The notes under the pieces: generated by a model | Seen by the model: the letters and a program-made list of their open reading frames with translations, nothing else | Databases searched by the model: none | What the model was told of the DNA's origin: nothing | Made by a program: the position numbers and the translations under genes | Origin: Guillardia theta CCMP2712 | Lineage: Eukaryota; Cryptophyceae; Pyrenomonadales; Geminigeraceae | Length of the DNA: 62,862 nucleotides | Reading direction: 5' to 3' | NCBI RefSeq assembly: GCF_000315625.1 | Contig: NW_005434596.1 | Location: 1-62,862 of the forward strand | Shown: piece after piece, positions 12,616 through 28,804 of the stretch | Numbering within the stretch: position 1 is the first letter of the stretch | Layout: each line of letters starts with the position of its first letter

Positions 12616-13063
12616 TGTCACTGGCAGGGAAATCGATCCGTGATTCAGACTTGTGCTCTAGACAGATCTAGATCAGTCAGAAGACTTGAAGGGAGATGGA
12701 ACATGTATACCTTGATTATCTCATTATGAGGCTTAACATCAGGTCATTCCCTTGTATCTTCCAAGATGCATCAGACCTTGAATGTATGACTGTCAGTGAT
12801 ATTATTCCTCCACTTGTCACTTTTGGTTGTTCTGGCACTCACGAAATACATGCTCCACTTTATCCTACCCATGGTCTCCCACCTCCTCTCACCCTCTTCA
12901 TCTTACATACACCAAAACCTCTCTTCAATCCCTTATTTTCTCCTCCGCCTTATCTATGGCTTATCATTCTCCTTATTCGCTATCTAATCATCAAATCCCT
13001 TGTATCTGTTTCTCGCTTCTCTTTCTACCTTTCATCGCTCTTCTTCTTCTTGCTTCTTGCTTC

Positions 13064-13205
13064 TGCTTCGTCTTCTGCTTCGTCTTCTGCTTCTGCTTCG
13101 TCTTCTGCTTCTGCTTCTGCTTCTGCTTCTGCTTCTGATTCTCCTTCGTCCTCCTCCTCCTCCTCCTCCTCCTCCTCCTCCTCCTCCTCCTCCTCCTCCT
13201 CCTCC
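13064..13205. repeat. Compound microsatellite (tctgct/tcgtct then tcc)n
   Basis: A run of TCTGCT/TCGTCT hexamers (about 13064-13140) is followed, after a short break, by about 19 TCC triplets (about 13147-13205). Confidence 0.95.
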
Positions 13206-13402
13206 ATCTTCTTCCTTGCCCTCCTCGTTCACGCATCTCCTACTCACCATGATTTCCGTTAGGCTCGGACCTACCCCTTCCCTTTTCACCCCCACCCCCA
13301 CCTCCGCCTTGTTTGATGTAGATAACTACCCTACCCCCTTATTCCGATGTTTCTGAACCCCCTTCACTTCCAGCTTCGCTTCCAACTGACGGCGGGGCTA
13401 CG

Positions 13403-13457
13403 CTCCTAGAAGGGAGTACAAGGAAGGAAGGGAGTACAAGGAAGGAAGGGAGTACAG
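13403..13457. repeat. Short minisatellite, unit gggagtacaaggaaggaa
   Basis: An 18-bp unit is repeated about two and a half times, with a degenerate relative further on near 13480. Confidence 0.85.
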
Positions 13458-13617
13458 CATACGAGGATGACTCGTACTGTACAAAGGAAGGCAGAGAGGT
13501 CAAGTAGAGGTTGATGAGACGGAGATTCTATCAGTAAGCAAAATACAAACATTCACTACGTCTAGGCATACAAAGATGATCTAAGATTGAGAGGTCGATG
13601 TTACAAACAAGTAGGGA

Positions 13618-16600
13618 TCAATGCTCCACGGTGTTCCGTTTAGCTGTCCTCTTAGAAGCATGGTAGAAATCGGCAATCGCTCTTTGTTCTCTCAAGGCTT
13701 CTTCCATGAGCTTCTTGAATTCCGATTTCTCCGCTTCCAAGTGAGATTGCTTCCTCTGAAGAGTTGCAATCACGTCCATTGAGTTTTTCTTGAATTGCTT
13801 CAAATAAAATAATTTCCAAAGATGAAATTCTTTCCAGAGCAATGGAGCCAATGTTTGCTTCAATGAAAACCTCAGATGTTGTATTTTCATCTTTTGGAAT
13901 TCACATTTCAATTCCAAGAATCCGACTGACATTCGCATATAGTCAATGTTCCACAATAGGTGAGCATTGAGTGATTCGAGATATTCGATTTCGCTGCTTT
14001 GGTCGTCGGCATGTCTGCATGTAGATGCATGCACAAGTTTGCATACAGCAAGCTGAAACTCCTTGAAAGCGAAGAACATCAGGGAATCATCGTATTCCTT
14101 CCTGCATCGCCTCGTCTCCTTTCCTACTTGAGCTGCAAACTTCCACTGCGCCAGCCACTCTCTCCATCTTTCAAAAACTTTGCCAGCGATGATGCTGTTG
14201 ATTGCTATCTGCTGTCCCCAAGTCCCGATGATGGCCGACAGAATCATACGGCGAGTCTGGCTAGTCAAACGAGATGAGATCAAGTGATACTTGGCGAGCC
14301 GCTGACACACTTCCTCCCAACCTGTGAATGCATGCTTTATCAAGCAAATCTCACGCTTCCGTAGAAATCGTGAAAGTTGACGACCCGAAAGTGACAAGTC
14401 TTGAAATCTTTTAAAACTGCGTCGAAGAAAGCAGACAGTAGGAAAACACAAACTGAACTGACTCGCAGACATCTGAGCAGAGCGAGCGAATGCTGCACAA
14501 CTCTCAAACATACCTCTCAGTGCGTGTGCTTTCAACCTTCGATCCAATCTCCGTTTGCACAAATTGAGCGATGCTTGAAGGAAAGTGCTTCTACAAGCAA
14601 CTTGTCTCCACACTGAGATGCTCGTCTCACACAGCATCGAATCCATCCTTGCCTGCATCGCCCTCGCTGCCCTCAGCCCTCCTCTCGATACCTCTACCGC
14701 CTCCCGCAAAGCCCTGATCGCCGCCCTACAGGTCCCTTGCTCTACCCGCTTCAGCTCCCGCTCCGCCAGCCTCCTCGTCCTCTCTTCCTCCCGCCACTCT
14801 GCCATCGCCCGTCTCTGTAGCCGCCTGCTCGACTGGCTGCACAGAGCTCTTCCCCGTCCCGATAGTCTCCGGCGGTATCCTGCCCAGCCTGTCCACGCGC
14901 GCAGGCAAGTGCTGGCTGTGTACTGCCGCGCTCGGCCGAGGAGCGTGTCGCGTACGCGACGGAGGCGCTTGGCAGAGAGGCTGGCCTCGGCCCAGCGCTG
15001 CAAGGTCCTCGACATACAACGAAACAAAAGAGACTTTGACATTCGAGCTTCGTAAACCCTCAGAAACGTTTGATACCGTGAAGATCGTTTCCAAAGACCA
15101 AATGTTTTGCGATACATGTATTTGATAGATTGCTGAATATTTCGTTTCACCTCCACTTTCAGATCATTCAAGTATTTTGAAAGATTTTCTTGGATTAGGC
15201 GAATCCAATGGAAGAAGCCGACCCTCATATGCTTTTTTTGCTGATTCTTCACAAAATTTTGAAATTGCTTGCGGATTCGAAGAAGATTGCTCCAAGCATT
15301 TAACATGCATTTTGAGGTATTGAAAATTCGCTTACGGCAAACAGATTCATTCCGAGACTTCATCATCTTCAAATGACCGGAGAATTGCCTTATTGTGATG
15401 AAAGATATTGTTATACAAGCTAAACGTTTTTTGGTTGTGAGCAGCGTGCACACCATGTTTGCTCGTTGTCTTCTATAACAATGGAATGCTAGGGAGTGTA
15501 ACGCTTTCCTGCAAAGATTTCTTCTTCGTTTCATATTCAGTCGAAGTCGACGAGACTCATAAAGAAACAGCCTTTTCCACGAGAATAGGATCCGATTCAA
15601 CCAATGCAACTCGATCTCCCTTATTATTCGATTCTGAAAAATTCGCTCCATTTGCACTGACCTGGAGAAACTGCACCACGCCACATACCCTTGTGTTACA
15701 GTCTTCAGGTCTCTTCTATCAACCAGAACCTGTATACTGGCAGAATTCGACTTTTTGATGTTTTTCCCTTCTTTCCAACTGTTGAGCATTCTATGTTGCA
15801 CACGAGCAATCATCAACTGCTTCAAAAATTGTGATCGTTTCTCGTTCATTCGTTCACGCAATCCATGCTCAAAAAGGGCTCTGAACACATGCTTGTAACA
15901 ACAAGTAACCTTTCGATGCTGTATTTGCTCCACTTTCTGCACATATTCGATATTTCGTTCCACAACCTCCAACCATTTTCGAAAAATAAGATATTTTCGA
16001 CTTTTCCTGTATTTTCTGAGGTGAGATTTCAATGCAATGTTCAGCTTTCTGCTTATTTTAGTAATAAATCTCCAACTATCATACCCATTGCGCAAACTTG
16101 ACCTGCTTGTAATAAACCGAAGGGAATTGTGAAAGTTATGGAGCATCTTTGTGAACGAGATGAAACATCGAAAGAATCGAGCCAAACACCAATTCTGAGA
16201 TTTCAGAGCTACTACTGACCTTGCAACTTCCACCTGCTTCAGACGAACACATTCAAACTTGAAACTGTTCCAAGCACGGAAACACAACAACGAGTTCGAG
16301 ATGCGGCTTATCACTTGTCGTTTGAGATGATGTTCAACACGTCCAGCTGGAATGCGACTCTGATCGATAAGCCGCAAAGATCGAAAGAGCTGCCAACGTT
16401 TGAAGAATGCTTTTAGCAGCTTCAATCTCTTCCAATGAAGCAACTTCAGCTCAATTTCAGCTGGAATAGAGGGAGATTGAGCCAGCTCTTCAACGTGCTC
16501 CCGAAGCCACCTCTTTCCAAGTTCTCGCGTCTGCTTGGCCCATATGACTGAAGACTGTAACTCCAGTTGGTCCTCAACGATCTCTTGCCTTTCCTGTCGC

Positions 16601-19600
16601 ACGTTCCAATGATCAAAGTCAGCCTCATCCGAACGAGTTGCACATGAATGCCAAAGGCGAAAGAAGTGAGAAACAAAATATCGATTTTCCTTGTGTCGAA
16701 TAGCGATACGTAACTCCAAAACGAAGCGGCGGATGCTGCGATCGTTCTTCGAGACCTTTGTCACGATTGCAAAGCAATGAAATGCTCTTTGCAGGTGAGA
16801 GATTTGACGAGCATTTAACATTTCAATCATCTTTGAAGATCTGATCGCCTTCTCTCGGCTTCGGTGGTTGCACATACGATCCCAACACTGGAAATATGTA
16901 CCATAATGAAGCTGCCACAAGCTTCTCATTCGAGACACCTCTAGCCATTTACGATGCATACAAGAAAAACGATTGAGAAGAGCCCATTCACGAAGCACCA
17001 AACCTGCAAACAATCTCTCCTTCGCCCTTAAACACTTATTCACAAACAGCTTCAATTGAATGTTCTGTCTGACCGATCCCTGCCATCTCCCCAGAGCCTG
17101 CCCCGCCTCCTTCCGCACCCACCGTGCCTGCATCGCCCTCGCTGCCCTCAGCCCTCCTCTCGATACCTCTACCGCCTCCCGCAAAGCCCTGATCGCCGCC
17201 CTACAGGTCCCTTGCTCTACCCGCTTCAGCTCCCGCTCCGCCAGCCTCCTCGTCCTCCCTTCCTCCCGCCACTCTGCCATCGCCCGTCTCTGTAGCCGCC
17301 TGCTCGACTGGCTGCACAGAGCTCTTCCCCGTCCCGATAGTCTCCGGCGGTATCCTGCCCAGCCTGTCCACGCGCGCAGGCAAGTGCTGGCTGTTTGCTG
17401 CCGCGCTCGGCCGAGGAGCGTGTCGCGTACGCGACGGAGGCGCTTGGCAGAGAGGCTGGCCTCGGCCCAGCGCTGCAAGGTCCTCGACATACAACGACTT
17501 GCTGATTGCTTCGCGAGGCGCAACGCCAGGCGCCCTGAGGCTCTTGTACGCCTGACAAGATACACCCACGCCTGCCATCTCCCCAGAGCCTGCCCCGCCT
17601 CCTTCCGCACCCACCGTGCCTGCATCGCCCTCGCTGCCCTCAGCCCTCCTCTCGATACCTCTACCGCCTCCCGCAAAGCCCTGATCGCCGCCCTACAGGT
17701 CCCTTGCTCTACCCGCTTCAGCTCCCGCTCCGCCAGCCTCCTCGTCCTCCCTTCCTCCCGCCACTCTGCCATCGCCCGTCTCTGTAGCCGCCTGCTCGAC
17801 TGGCTGCACAGAGCTCTTCCCCGTCCCGATAGTCTCCGGCGGTATCCTGCCCAGCCTGTCCACGCGCGCAGGCAAGTGCTGGCTGTGTACTGCCGCGCTC
17901 GGCCGAGGAGCGTGTCGCGTACGCGACGGAGGCGCTTGGCAGAGAGGCTGGCCTCGGCCCAGCGCTGGAAAGTTCGCAATTGTGTCCATCGAAGGTGAGA
18001 TTGTATCATCAGCATCAGAGCTGTTTGATTTGAAACCTTTGATCGAGACTGATTTTTCTCTATGGCCTGTTGCTGCATGAATGATTGTTTCCAGAGAGTG
18101 AAAATATTTGCCGTGGCTGTAAGTACGGAACAAGATAAGGCCAAAGCATTGGAAGTCTGTGTCTTCACAGGATATATCTGTTGAATATTCAATTGTATAT
18201 TGAAATGATTAGATCTTTGCTCGAAATTGCAAAGCTGATGCCACAAAATCCATGTTCTCAACACATTTGTTTTGATAACTCCGTCCTGTTTTGTTGCTCT
18301 TGAATGCAAATATTGCTTCAAATCATTTTTTTGGAATATCCCTTTTCGAAACGCGTGCACAACGTTTGCAACCAGCTTGTGCCGCCTCCTTGCAAGCATT
18401 TGAAATATCACCTTATTTTTATAAAAGACATTGGAGAGCAACTTGAGCCATTTTCTAAATGTTGAGATCAAACGCTTCAAATTCCATGTTTTCCTAACCT
18501 CAACAGAGGCAATTTGGTTTCCTTTCACGTTCATCCATAAACATCCAAATGTTCGTTCCAAAGAAGTCCTCATTTTATTATCCCTTATCCATGTAATATT
18601 GTACAATTTCCATTGACAAATTTGACAGTAAAGTTTCAGATATCTGACCATACGTTTCAGGAGGACTCTATAATGTGCCATCTGAATTTTGGTTTTGCAA
18701 GCTTTGAAAAACAAATCATGCCTTCTGAATTCTTTCCAGTAGAAAACGGCTTGCAGAAGGCAAATCTTTCTTTTCTGGAATCGAATACAGCAGAAAGTTT
18801 CGATTTTCATCTGAATAGCAGATCGAATAACCATTTGAGCATGGATGGCATCTTCGATGGCCCTCTCCAATGATTCAGTCTGACGTCTCCTCAAATTTCT
18901 CTCCCATGTGACAAACGAATAAAATTTCAAGAAGAAGTCGTCAATGTCCATGCATGTCTGCCATAGTTTGATTGTTTGTCTGCCTTTGCAATGGTCCACG
19001 AATGATGTGAATGCTCTCAGTGCGAGAAACTTCGAATCAACACCATGAGATCTCCTGCAAAATCTTCGATATTGGTGGAAGGATCGCCAAGTATACAGGG
19101 CACGATGTCTTGTCTTGCTCTCTCTCACTTGTTTCTTGGACCTTACAATGCTGTTACGTCCCTCTGTCCGAAACTTGAACTCCAACCAGTGATTAAAATT
19201 CAAAGACGTCAGTCGTTCAAGTCTCTGCGATAGAGTCTGTATAACAAGTAGGTAGTCTCTCACTCTCATCGAGCTATGCTCAGCGCTGAACACTCTTCCA
19301 TGCAAACCACAGATGTTGGTTGAAGGGATCTCCCTCTTGTTTGACAAGTGCAAAGTTGTGGACAAAATCTCTCCCCTATCCCAAGGACCTGATTTGAGTG
19401 CTTGGAAGCACTCGAATAATACGTGGTCGTTTTGCTTGGAATATCCGTGCATGATTGAAATCCACTTTGTGCAAATTTTGGTATATGAAGTTCTCATGGA
19501 TTTTTGCAATCCTGTCCAAGTTTGAGTCACAACGCGTGTGACATTCTTGTAGCTCTCATTTTTCTTCACATTGTAGATCCATTCGCGCAATTCTAAATTC

Positions 19601-22600
19601 CTTGTTTGACTTCGGGACAAACTCAACAGGACTGCTGTTGACTGACCGCAAATCATTCCTTCAATATTGCTTGTAACTGTCACTGTCTGAGAACCATGAC
19701 TCAATTGCTGGCATATCTGTTGTAGTTTTGCGTTTATCTTCGCTTCAGACTCATTTTCACTCAATTGTATTGCATAAAGCCTTGCTTGTTTAAAGTCAAG
19801 TATTGGGAAGAAATCTTTCGCAACAGATTCATGACTTATAGCTAATTTCTCTTGAATCCAGTCAATCAAGATAGGATATTCTGATTTGTTTCTGCCTTCA
19901 CTAGAAACCTTGATCCAGCATAAAATCCAATGCTTTGGACCCCAGAAACGATCCTGGACTATCGAAATCCATTTTTCAAAGCAACATTTCTTCGTGCTGT
20001 CCATGTGATGAAGATAAAACTTACGTGCAATCAGATGATTCATCACAAACTTGCTCCAGAGCCTCACGACATGCAACAAAGACAGCAACCGACGGAGACG
20101 CTCAGTTCTGAGAGCAAAAGCTCGTTGCCTTTTATGATCGTTCCATTTGAAAAACCACACATTGAAGCATCCTAGAACAATAGAATGCTTCTTGTTGTTT
20201 TGAAGAATCAAGAGCATATGAATAATGTTCACCGATTGTTGCTCAGGTCCTTTCAAGACAGCGACGACCTTAGAGAGCAGAGAGCGGGTAGATCTCACCT
20301 GAATGGAATGTTGCAATCTCTTATGCATTTTAAACTCCATGCACATGTTGTGCCAGCTGCCAAATGAGGTTGAGACCATCACCTGATGTTTAGATTCTAT
20401 GCTTCTGCAAAGTTCAGAGACTTTTCCACATCTGCTCACTCCTTCTTGATGAGAGATCCTGAAATATGTTCTGAAGCTAGAAAAGAAACGATTGCAATGC
20501 TTGCTCCGACCCCATCTCATGGTTCGGACAACAAGGATCCAGCAGTCAAATATGTCTTTCTTCGCTGTAATTTCTAGCCTATCAAATAGTGAAAGTATCC
20601 CTGATTTTAACCTTTGTTCAAAACAACAAAAACCTTGATTGTGCATTCTTAATCGATGCCAGCTGCTGAAGATCGATCGAGTTGACTTTTTCGCATTATC
20701 TTTGATAAAGTTGGCGATGTACTTGAGTAGATGATAGTTTCTTAATAGGGAAAATTTAGAGACAAGTTGGGAGTGACAAGATCGCTCCTGCATCAATTTT
20801 TCTTTCAAAGCGTTGATGGTTTCCCTGAAATTTGCTCGATCCCTCACTACAGTATCTTCTAGAGCGTTTTTGATCATCTGTACGTCCTTGGACTTTGCCA
20901 TATGGCAATCAAGCTTCCAAGTGAAAAATATCTTTAGCTTGTAGAATTCTTGTTCAAACTTGGACTCCCGATCGTAATGTGCATTGATTATGTCAATGGA
21001 TAGATCATTCGTTGTGAGTAATGTACTCCGCCTCGTCAAATGGCAAATTCCTTTCACAGCTCGCTCAGGCGTGAGGGACAACATTTGCGATATCAATGTT
21101 GAAAGTGAATATTTGTAATGTATTGCTCTTGCAAAGAGAATGATCGATTGCTGAAGCAGAAAACATTCATAGAAGCTGTTTTTCATCCGAGAAAAGGCGA
21201 AAACGAGTATGAGCTTGCGTAAGTGTTTGACGGCAAAGATTTCTATGCGTTTGCACAGTCCCTTCCTCAAAATCAATCTTTGCCAAAATATGAAAGCACT
21301 CTGTAGTCGTGACAAGTGGGTTTTAGAAGATTGAGCTTTCATTTCTGTTTGAAAATGGGTGGCAAACATAATATATTCTTTCCAAGCATGAAAACTAATT
21401 TTCTCCTGATAACGGAGTTTACTTTCCAGATATGCAATGTACTTCCATGCATTATTTTGACCAAGTTGTTTTGAAGCTATGCAATCCACTGACCATGCAC
21501 AGAACGCATGCTTTTTGTGCTTTAAGTTCCAAGTTATTTCTTTATCCTCAACATATCTCTTCGCTTTCATCAACTCTCGGAAAGCAGTAAAAGATCGCTG
21601 ACAAAGAAATCGTTTTCCTACAGAAAGTTGCAATTTGGTCACCATTCGAATGAACTTCTGCAGAGTCAGTGTCAAGCGCCACGATTGAAACGTTTCTGAC
21701 TTTACAGACTGCGAAAATCTAATCCGTTGAATCTTGTCTGACATGCCTGCACGTGTGCGATCAAGTTCACAAATCCACATGGATGTAATCCATTGGCGAA
21801 AGAAAGCCGATGATTTTTGCATGGATCTCCTGCGAATAAGCATCTCCTTTTTCAGATTGAAATGCAAACTTTCCAACTGCTTGACTTTATTCAACATGCT
21901 TCCAACTTTCCCTCCCAAATAAACTCTGCAAAATGAATTGAAGTATGCTGATTTCATAAAATTCACATTCTCCATGTTTAAGAATTTGTAAGAAGAAGTC
22001 AACGATTGTGATTTCCAAGTCATCAAAGCCTTTGATGCTCCGAGACGATGTTGGAGCAATTCAATTTTTGCAACAAATCTTAATGTGATTTCAGAAGAGG
22101 CATTCGCAAATCTCACCCTTTCCCGCAAACAACTCAAAATCATTCTCCGATACTGTTTGAAGCTTCTTTGTACAAGCAATGCAAGATCTGTGCAAGAATT
22201 GCAGATCATTTGCAAGTTTTTGAAAGACCTCATGATTAAGTGTACATCATGTCTCCAAATACTTTGATATTGTTTCCTTATGATAGAAAACGAAGATATC
22301 TTGCCTGTCAAAATTCCAGATCGAAGTGTGCTGTTTGTACTCACTGATTGTCTTTCCAGTGCACGTACGACTGAAAGTAAGATGTCACCTTTCCACCTGT
22401 GTTGCTGCTCTTGCAATAAGACAAATTGCAAACACATCTCTATGTCCGATTCCATGTCGATACAATCGATGTCAAAGTTGCAACATGGAAATGGAATTTT
22501 TCTCTGAATACAGAAACTCATTATCGACCGATTGAGATCAATCAAAACATTTCTCCTGATAAGCTCTTTTCCATACTTGTATTCTCGTACATCAAATCTT

Positions 22601-23071
22601 CTCAGAGTCAACCGGCAATCAATGTTCTTGCAGAATCTTTGGACATAGAGGCGCTGCAATTTGCCCTTCTTCTGGATACATTGATTCCAAGAATGCAGCA
22701 CATTACGCAACAATCGATTCTGCATCCTTGAAATTGAATTCTTCAGCAATGAATACTTCCTGTTCTGCAGCCTCCATTCTTCAAACTGTAACCTGTACAC
22801 GAAAAATCGTTCTTAGTGCATCTTTGAACATTTGACAAGCTATCATTCTTACCTCAACAAATATTGGTTTGCTATGCTGACCTTTGTGAATTCGAACCAT
22901 TTGAAAAGTGAGTTCATGATCTGCAAGTTTTGAATTACACATACTTTTTGATTCGAGGAAATCGCAACTCACACGAAAAGACCTGACGGACTCTGTTGGA
23001 GAGTCTGTGTAATTCAAACTGAGCTCCATTTTCTCACTCTTGTGATACCAAATTTCAGGACAGGTTTTCAT
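13618..23071 (-). CDS. SFI1: Giant SFI1-like centrin-binding repeat protein
   Basis: Three exons: 23071-22973 (33 codons), 22920-22853 and one huge exon 22792-13618. They join in frame to give 3,113 aa. Introns are 52 and 60 nt, GT-AG. The start is the first Met of the first exon. The protein is built from short helical repeats with a conserved Trp followed by Lys/Arg, such as ALMTWKS, AFCAWSVDC, LFRAWNSF-like and LQRWAEASL. This is the pattern of Sfi1 repeats, which bind centrin along one long alpha-helix at spindle poles and basal bodies. It is longer than yeast or human SFI1 (about 950-1,250 aa). Most of the gene is AT-rich, but three near-identical GC-rich blocks are embedded in it. No catalytic domain is visible. 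It likely acts at basal bodies or rootlets, which fits a flagellate. Confidence 0.75.
14651..15018 (-). repeat. GC-rich SFI1 repeat block, copy c
   Basis: The third copy, about 2.1 kb further toward the C-terminus. It lacks the last ~14 codons (the WVRKEAGQALGRWQ end) present in copies a and b. Confidence 0.9.
17081..17493 (-). repeat. GC-rich SFI1 repeat block, copy b
   Basis: Directly follows copy a in the protein after a ~25-residue linker. It differs from copies a and c by only a few bases (for example the codon after GRARQ: Tyr in a and c, Gln in b). Confidence 0.9.
17573..17967 (-). repeat. GC-rich SFI1 repeat block, copy a (protein ~1665-1795)
   Basis: Encodes the block from QRWAEASLSAKRLRRV to GQALGRWQ. 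It is almost identical to 17081-17493 and to 14651-15018. It is much richer in G and C than the flanking coding sequence. Confidence 0.9.
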
Positions 23072-24810
23072 CTGCCCTCAATTCGGTATAGAGGAGGAAG
23101 GCTACATCGCCTGTCTTGTGAATGAAGTCAAGGATAAGCGTCAAGGTACATGAAGTTCATTCTCTTCCATCGATCGCATTTGAACTACTTGCTGCAAAAA
23201 TTCCACTCCACATTATAGATGCAGTACTAGCTTGTCCTCGGGTAGTCAACATGACTCCATCAGCTTTTTTAAAATCTAATCATTCCATCTATTCGATTCG
23301 CCAAATCTTGTCTTGCGCCCTTTAAAATGCTACTCTTTCGCTACCTAATCCGCCATCGAACTCGCCGCACTCTCTATCTCAAGATGCCCGCCGTTCTGCC
23401 CAAGGTGGAAACGACTACACTTCTTCTTTTCTGTATATCCTTCACGTGTGTGCAGCATTCTTCAGAGTCTCTTCCTTTCTTGTCATATTCTTGTTCAATC
23501 ACACTTCCCCCGGGCTTTTTTTCTCCCGGTTTTGCCGAAGTTCATCGTCAGCGCCAGCAGCAACGGGGACATCAGCAGCAGCAACATCAGCAGGGGATGA
23601 TAATACCATCTCAGCATCACATTCTTGCTCTCTACTCCATCGTCATTTTCTCCTTGCCTCATTCGAACGCTCTTATTACTTTCCCCGCCATTTCGCCCTG
23701 TCCACACACTACGGTACTCCGACCAGGCTGCTGCCTTTAAGAAACATTCATACTTGACCTAATCACTCGCTGCTGCCCCACTACTAACTCTCTGACTCGG
23801 GCCTACTGACATCTTTAAAAAATTATTGAGCAATTTAGTGGGCGACGGGCCCTGCGCTTGTGATTTCAAGCTCGCCTCACCCTTGAGTGTTGGAGACAGA
23901 ACACGGTATGCCTAATGCATTTTCGCTGCCTTGGATTGTTTTTAAAACGGGCTCGTGACCGAGGAAGGAGGAGGCCGCCCCAGGGCCATGCACGGATAAA
24001 TGGAATGCGATGAATGGGGGAGGGGCGGCCAAGACGTAAATGCTGAAGGAACTTGCGGGCATCATACGAGTTGAGCCAGCAATCAAAGTTCAGCAGACAT
24101 GTTATCATTGATGTCGTGTGTTTCACTGATTGCTTGCTTGATTGCTGAACGATTTTCATATACATCTGCCTGAGGAGAACCAGTGGTCCACATACATGGG
24201 GTTTAACGTGCGGGTGGTCGTCGTGAGCACCTGTAAGTTGATCTCTTCTCTTCCTTGATGTGGATCGTCAGATTCAAGATCGGAAGTATGCATCTCATCC
24301 GTGCTCAGCATTTCCTTCTCTCAAGCTCGATCACTTTGTTAAATAAATTGTACAATAATCTGCTGTAACTAAACGTCTCTTTCCACTCAAAAAAACTGAC
24401 TGGTAGCGTATCTCACAAAATAGATGGCCAAACAAGCATGTGGTGTCGTGTCATACAAATCACCTGAAGTCCCGGACCATTTCGCCCTCCCCTTCCAGCC
24501 CAAGGCGGCAGGGAGCGCTTCAGATCTACCGTTACAAAGAATAAATGGCCAGCACGGCAAACTGTCACAAAGAGCCATGCGCAAATCTTGGCAGCTGTCA
24601 TGATCACGAGATTGTACAACGACCTGTGCAAGTAGAATATCAGAGATTGTCATGGTCAACAGCATCGCAGGTTCTTACAGCCGCTCTTTTGAATGTCATT
24701 CTCAAACTTGTGCTCATTCCCGTTCAAATCCTGTACCATCAGTCACGACGAAGGCATCTAGGAATTCTCTGTCACCTTGTCCATAGTCGGAGGCAGCTTG
24801 GAGGTAGCTT
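23072..24810. other. Intergenic, no gene recognised
   Basis: Separates the SFI1-like start from the kinase stop. Short ORFs on both strands (for example plus 23327-23740 and 24545-24859) show no recognisable domain and no consistent splice chain. A short gene could be hidden here. Confidence 0.5.
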
Positions 24811-27516
<2,706 letters not shown>

Positions 27517-28804
27517 TCCGTCTAAACCGAAGACGTTATCCTACGGCTCAGCTTGTGCCATCCATGTTCCAAGATCAGCAACACGACAGCTAATGCTAGT
27601 TCCTGGAGTGACAAGAAAGCCAAAGTTACAAACATTCAGAATTGACCGAAATGCTTTGACAAAATTCTCCCATGGAATGTTAGGAATTGAAAGGTGATCA
27701 ACACAGGATGATCTCTATATACTACAAACCATGACCAAACTCTGAAGATTACATGTATATGCTTCTATCCATCGAGTGGTTCGATCAGCCATGAGCGCTT
27801 TCTGCTTCCATAAAGTTGGACCGGATGCAAACCATCAGGTGTCCTACACTGCTCCTTCCAGTCATCACCCATAAGTTACTGGTCTGATTGTCCAAGCACT
27901 AGCTTGTATTAGCATTCTTCGTACTTGATTCGAATTCTGTCTATCTCATATGTACCTTTGTTTATCCCCATCTCTTCTCGAAGTCCTACACGCCTTCTCC
28001 TCGAGTTCTAATTCTATAACATGACTGATTACCCACATTCTTATACCAAATTCATATGTCCAAATAATACTCCTTGCTACGAATCAAAGAAATGGTGGTA
28101 TGGTACTGCTAATCTGTTCCTGACACATGGACATGATCCAAAGTCTTCAGTTCCCGAGCCTTAAATCGATCTTGATACACACATTCGAAAAATATTATCC
28201 CCTGTTCCCATGATTCTTATATGGAGTCATGATGGATTATGTTTACATGTTTCAAAAATCTCCTTCTTCTTCGTTATTCCTACCCTCAGCATCTCCTCCT
28301 CCTTCTTCTCCCCCTCCTTACAACCTTCCCCCCTCCTTCCCCATGAGCGCTCATCAACCTCTGACCAATTGATGACCACCCCCACTACCTGGACCCCTTT
28401 TCCCCTTACACCCACCCTACTCGGGAAGTTGTCACCTACCCATCAGATTCTCTCCGCACCCTACCCGTACCCACAATGACCGATCACCCACTGTTTATCC
28501 TTGAATAGACCCACCTTTTCCCCTCAAAATACCCCACCACATCTGACCTCACCCTTCCGAGCTAGGCATCGATTCATCCCTGGACCCCTACCCAGAACTT
28601 TTTTGTTGATCGTCGGGGGTGGGTATCTCCACCCCTCCATTGCATAGCAAAATCACCTTTCCAAGTACCCCTACACTGACCTTCTCCCTACAGCCCATCG
28701 CAGGTTTGATTCGTACCATTGAAATATTGACTAAACACTTTTCAAAAACTTTTTATAACTCAATATTCAGTTACGGCAGTTACGGTGGTGAAGGGGCGTC
28801 AGGA
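27517..28804. other. Intergenic, divergent promoters of kinase and 28.8-kb gene
   Basis: This lies between two divergently transcribed genes. From about 28260 on it is pyrimidine-rich and carries many copies of CTACCC/ACCCCTAC-type motifs, which recur in most intergenic spans of the window. No gene seen. Confidence 0.55.

Larger units (their letters stand above)
12616..13617. other. Intergenic, low complexity
   Basis: This lies between the 5' end of the ODA docking gene and the 3' end of the SFI1-like gene. It is pyrimidine-rich on the plus strand and contains a TCTGCT/TCGTCT microsatellite, a TCC array and an 18-bp minisatellite. No gene seen. ORFs here are repeat translations (poly-Ser, poly-Glu, poly-Gly). 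Confidence 0.7.

Noticed and set aside
13025-13356. Poly-Glu, poly-Gly, poly-Ser and poly-Pro ORFs on both strands
   Set aside because: They are translations of the TCTGCT and TCC microsatellites in different frames; no start context, splice chain or domain.
17060-17998. A 312-aa plus-strand ORF opposite the SFI1 gene
   Set aside because: Antisense to two GC-rich SFI1 blocks and itself repetitive for that reason; the minus frame has the Sfi1 motifs and stays open for 9 kb.
24700-24760. A tRNA B-box-like gttcaaatcc
   Set aside because: No matching A-box, acceptor stem or cloverleaf could be drawn around it.
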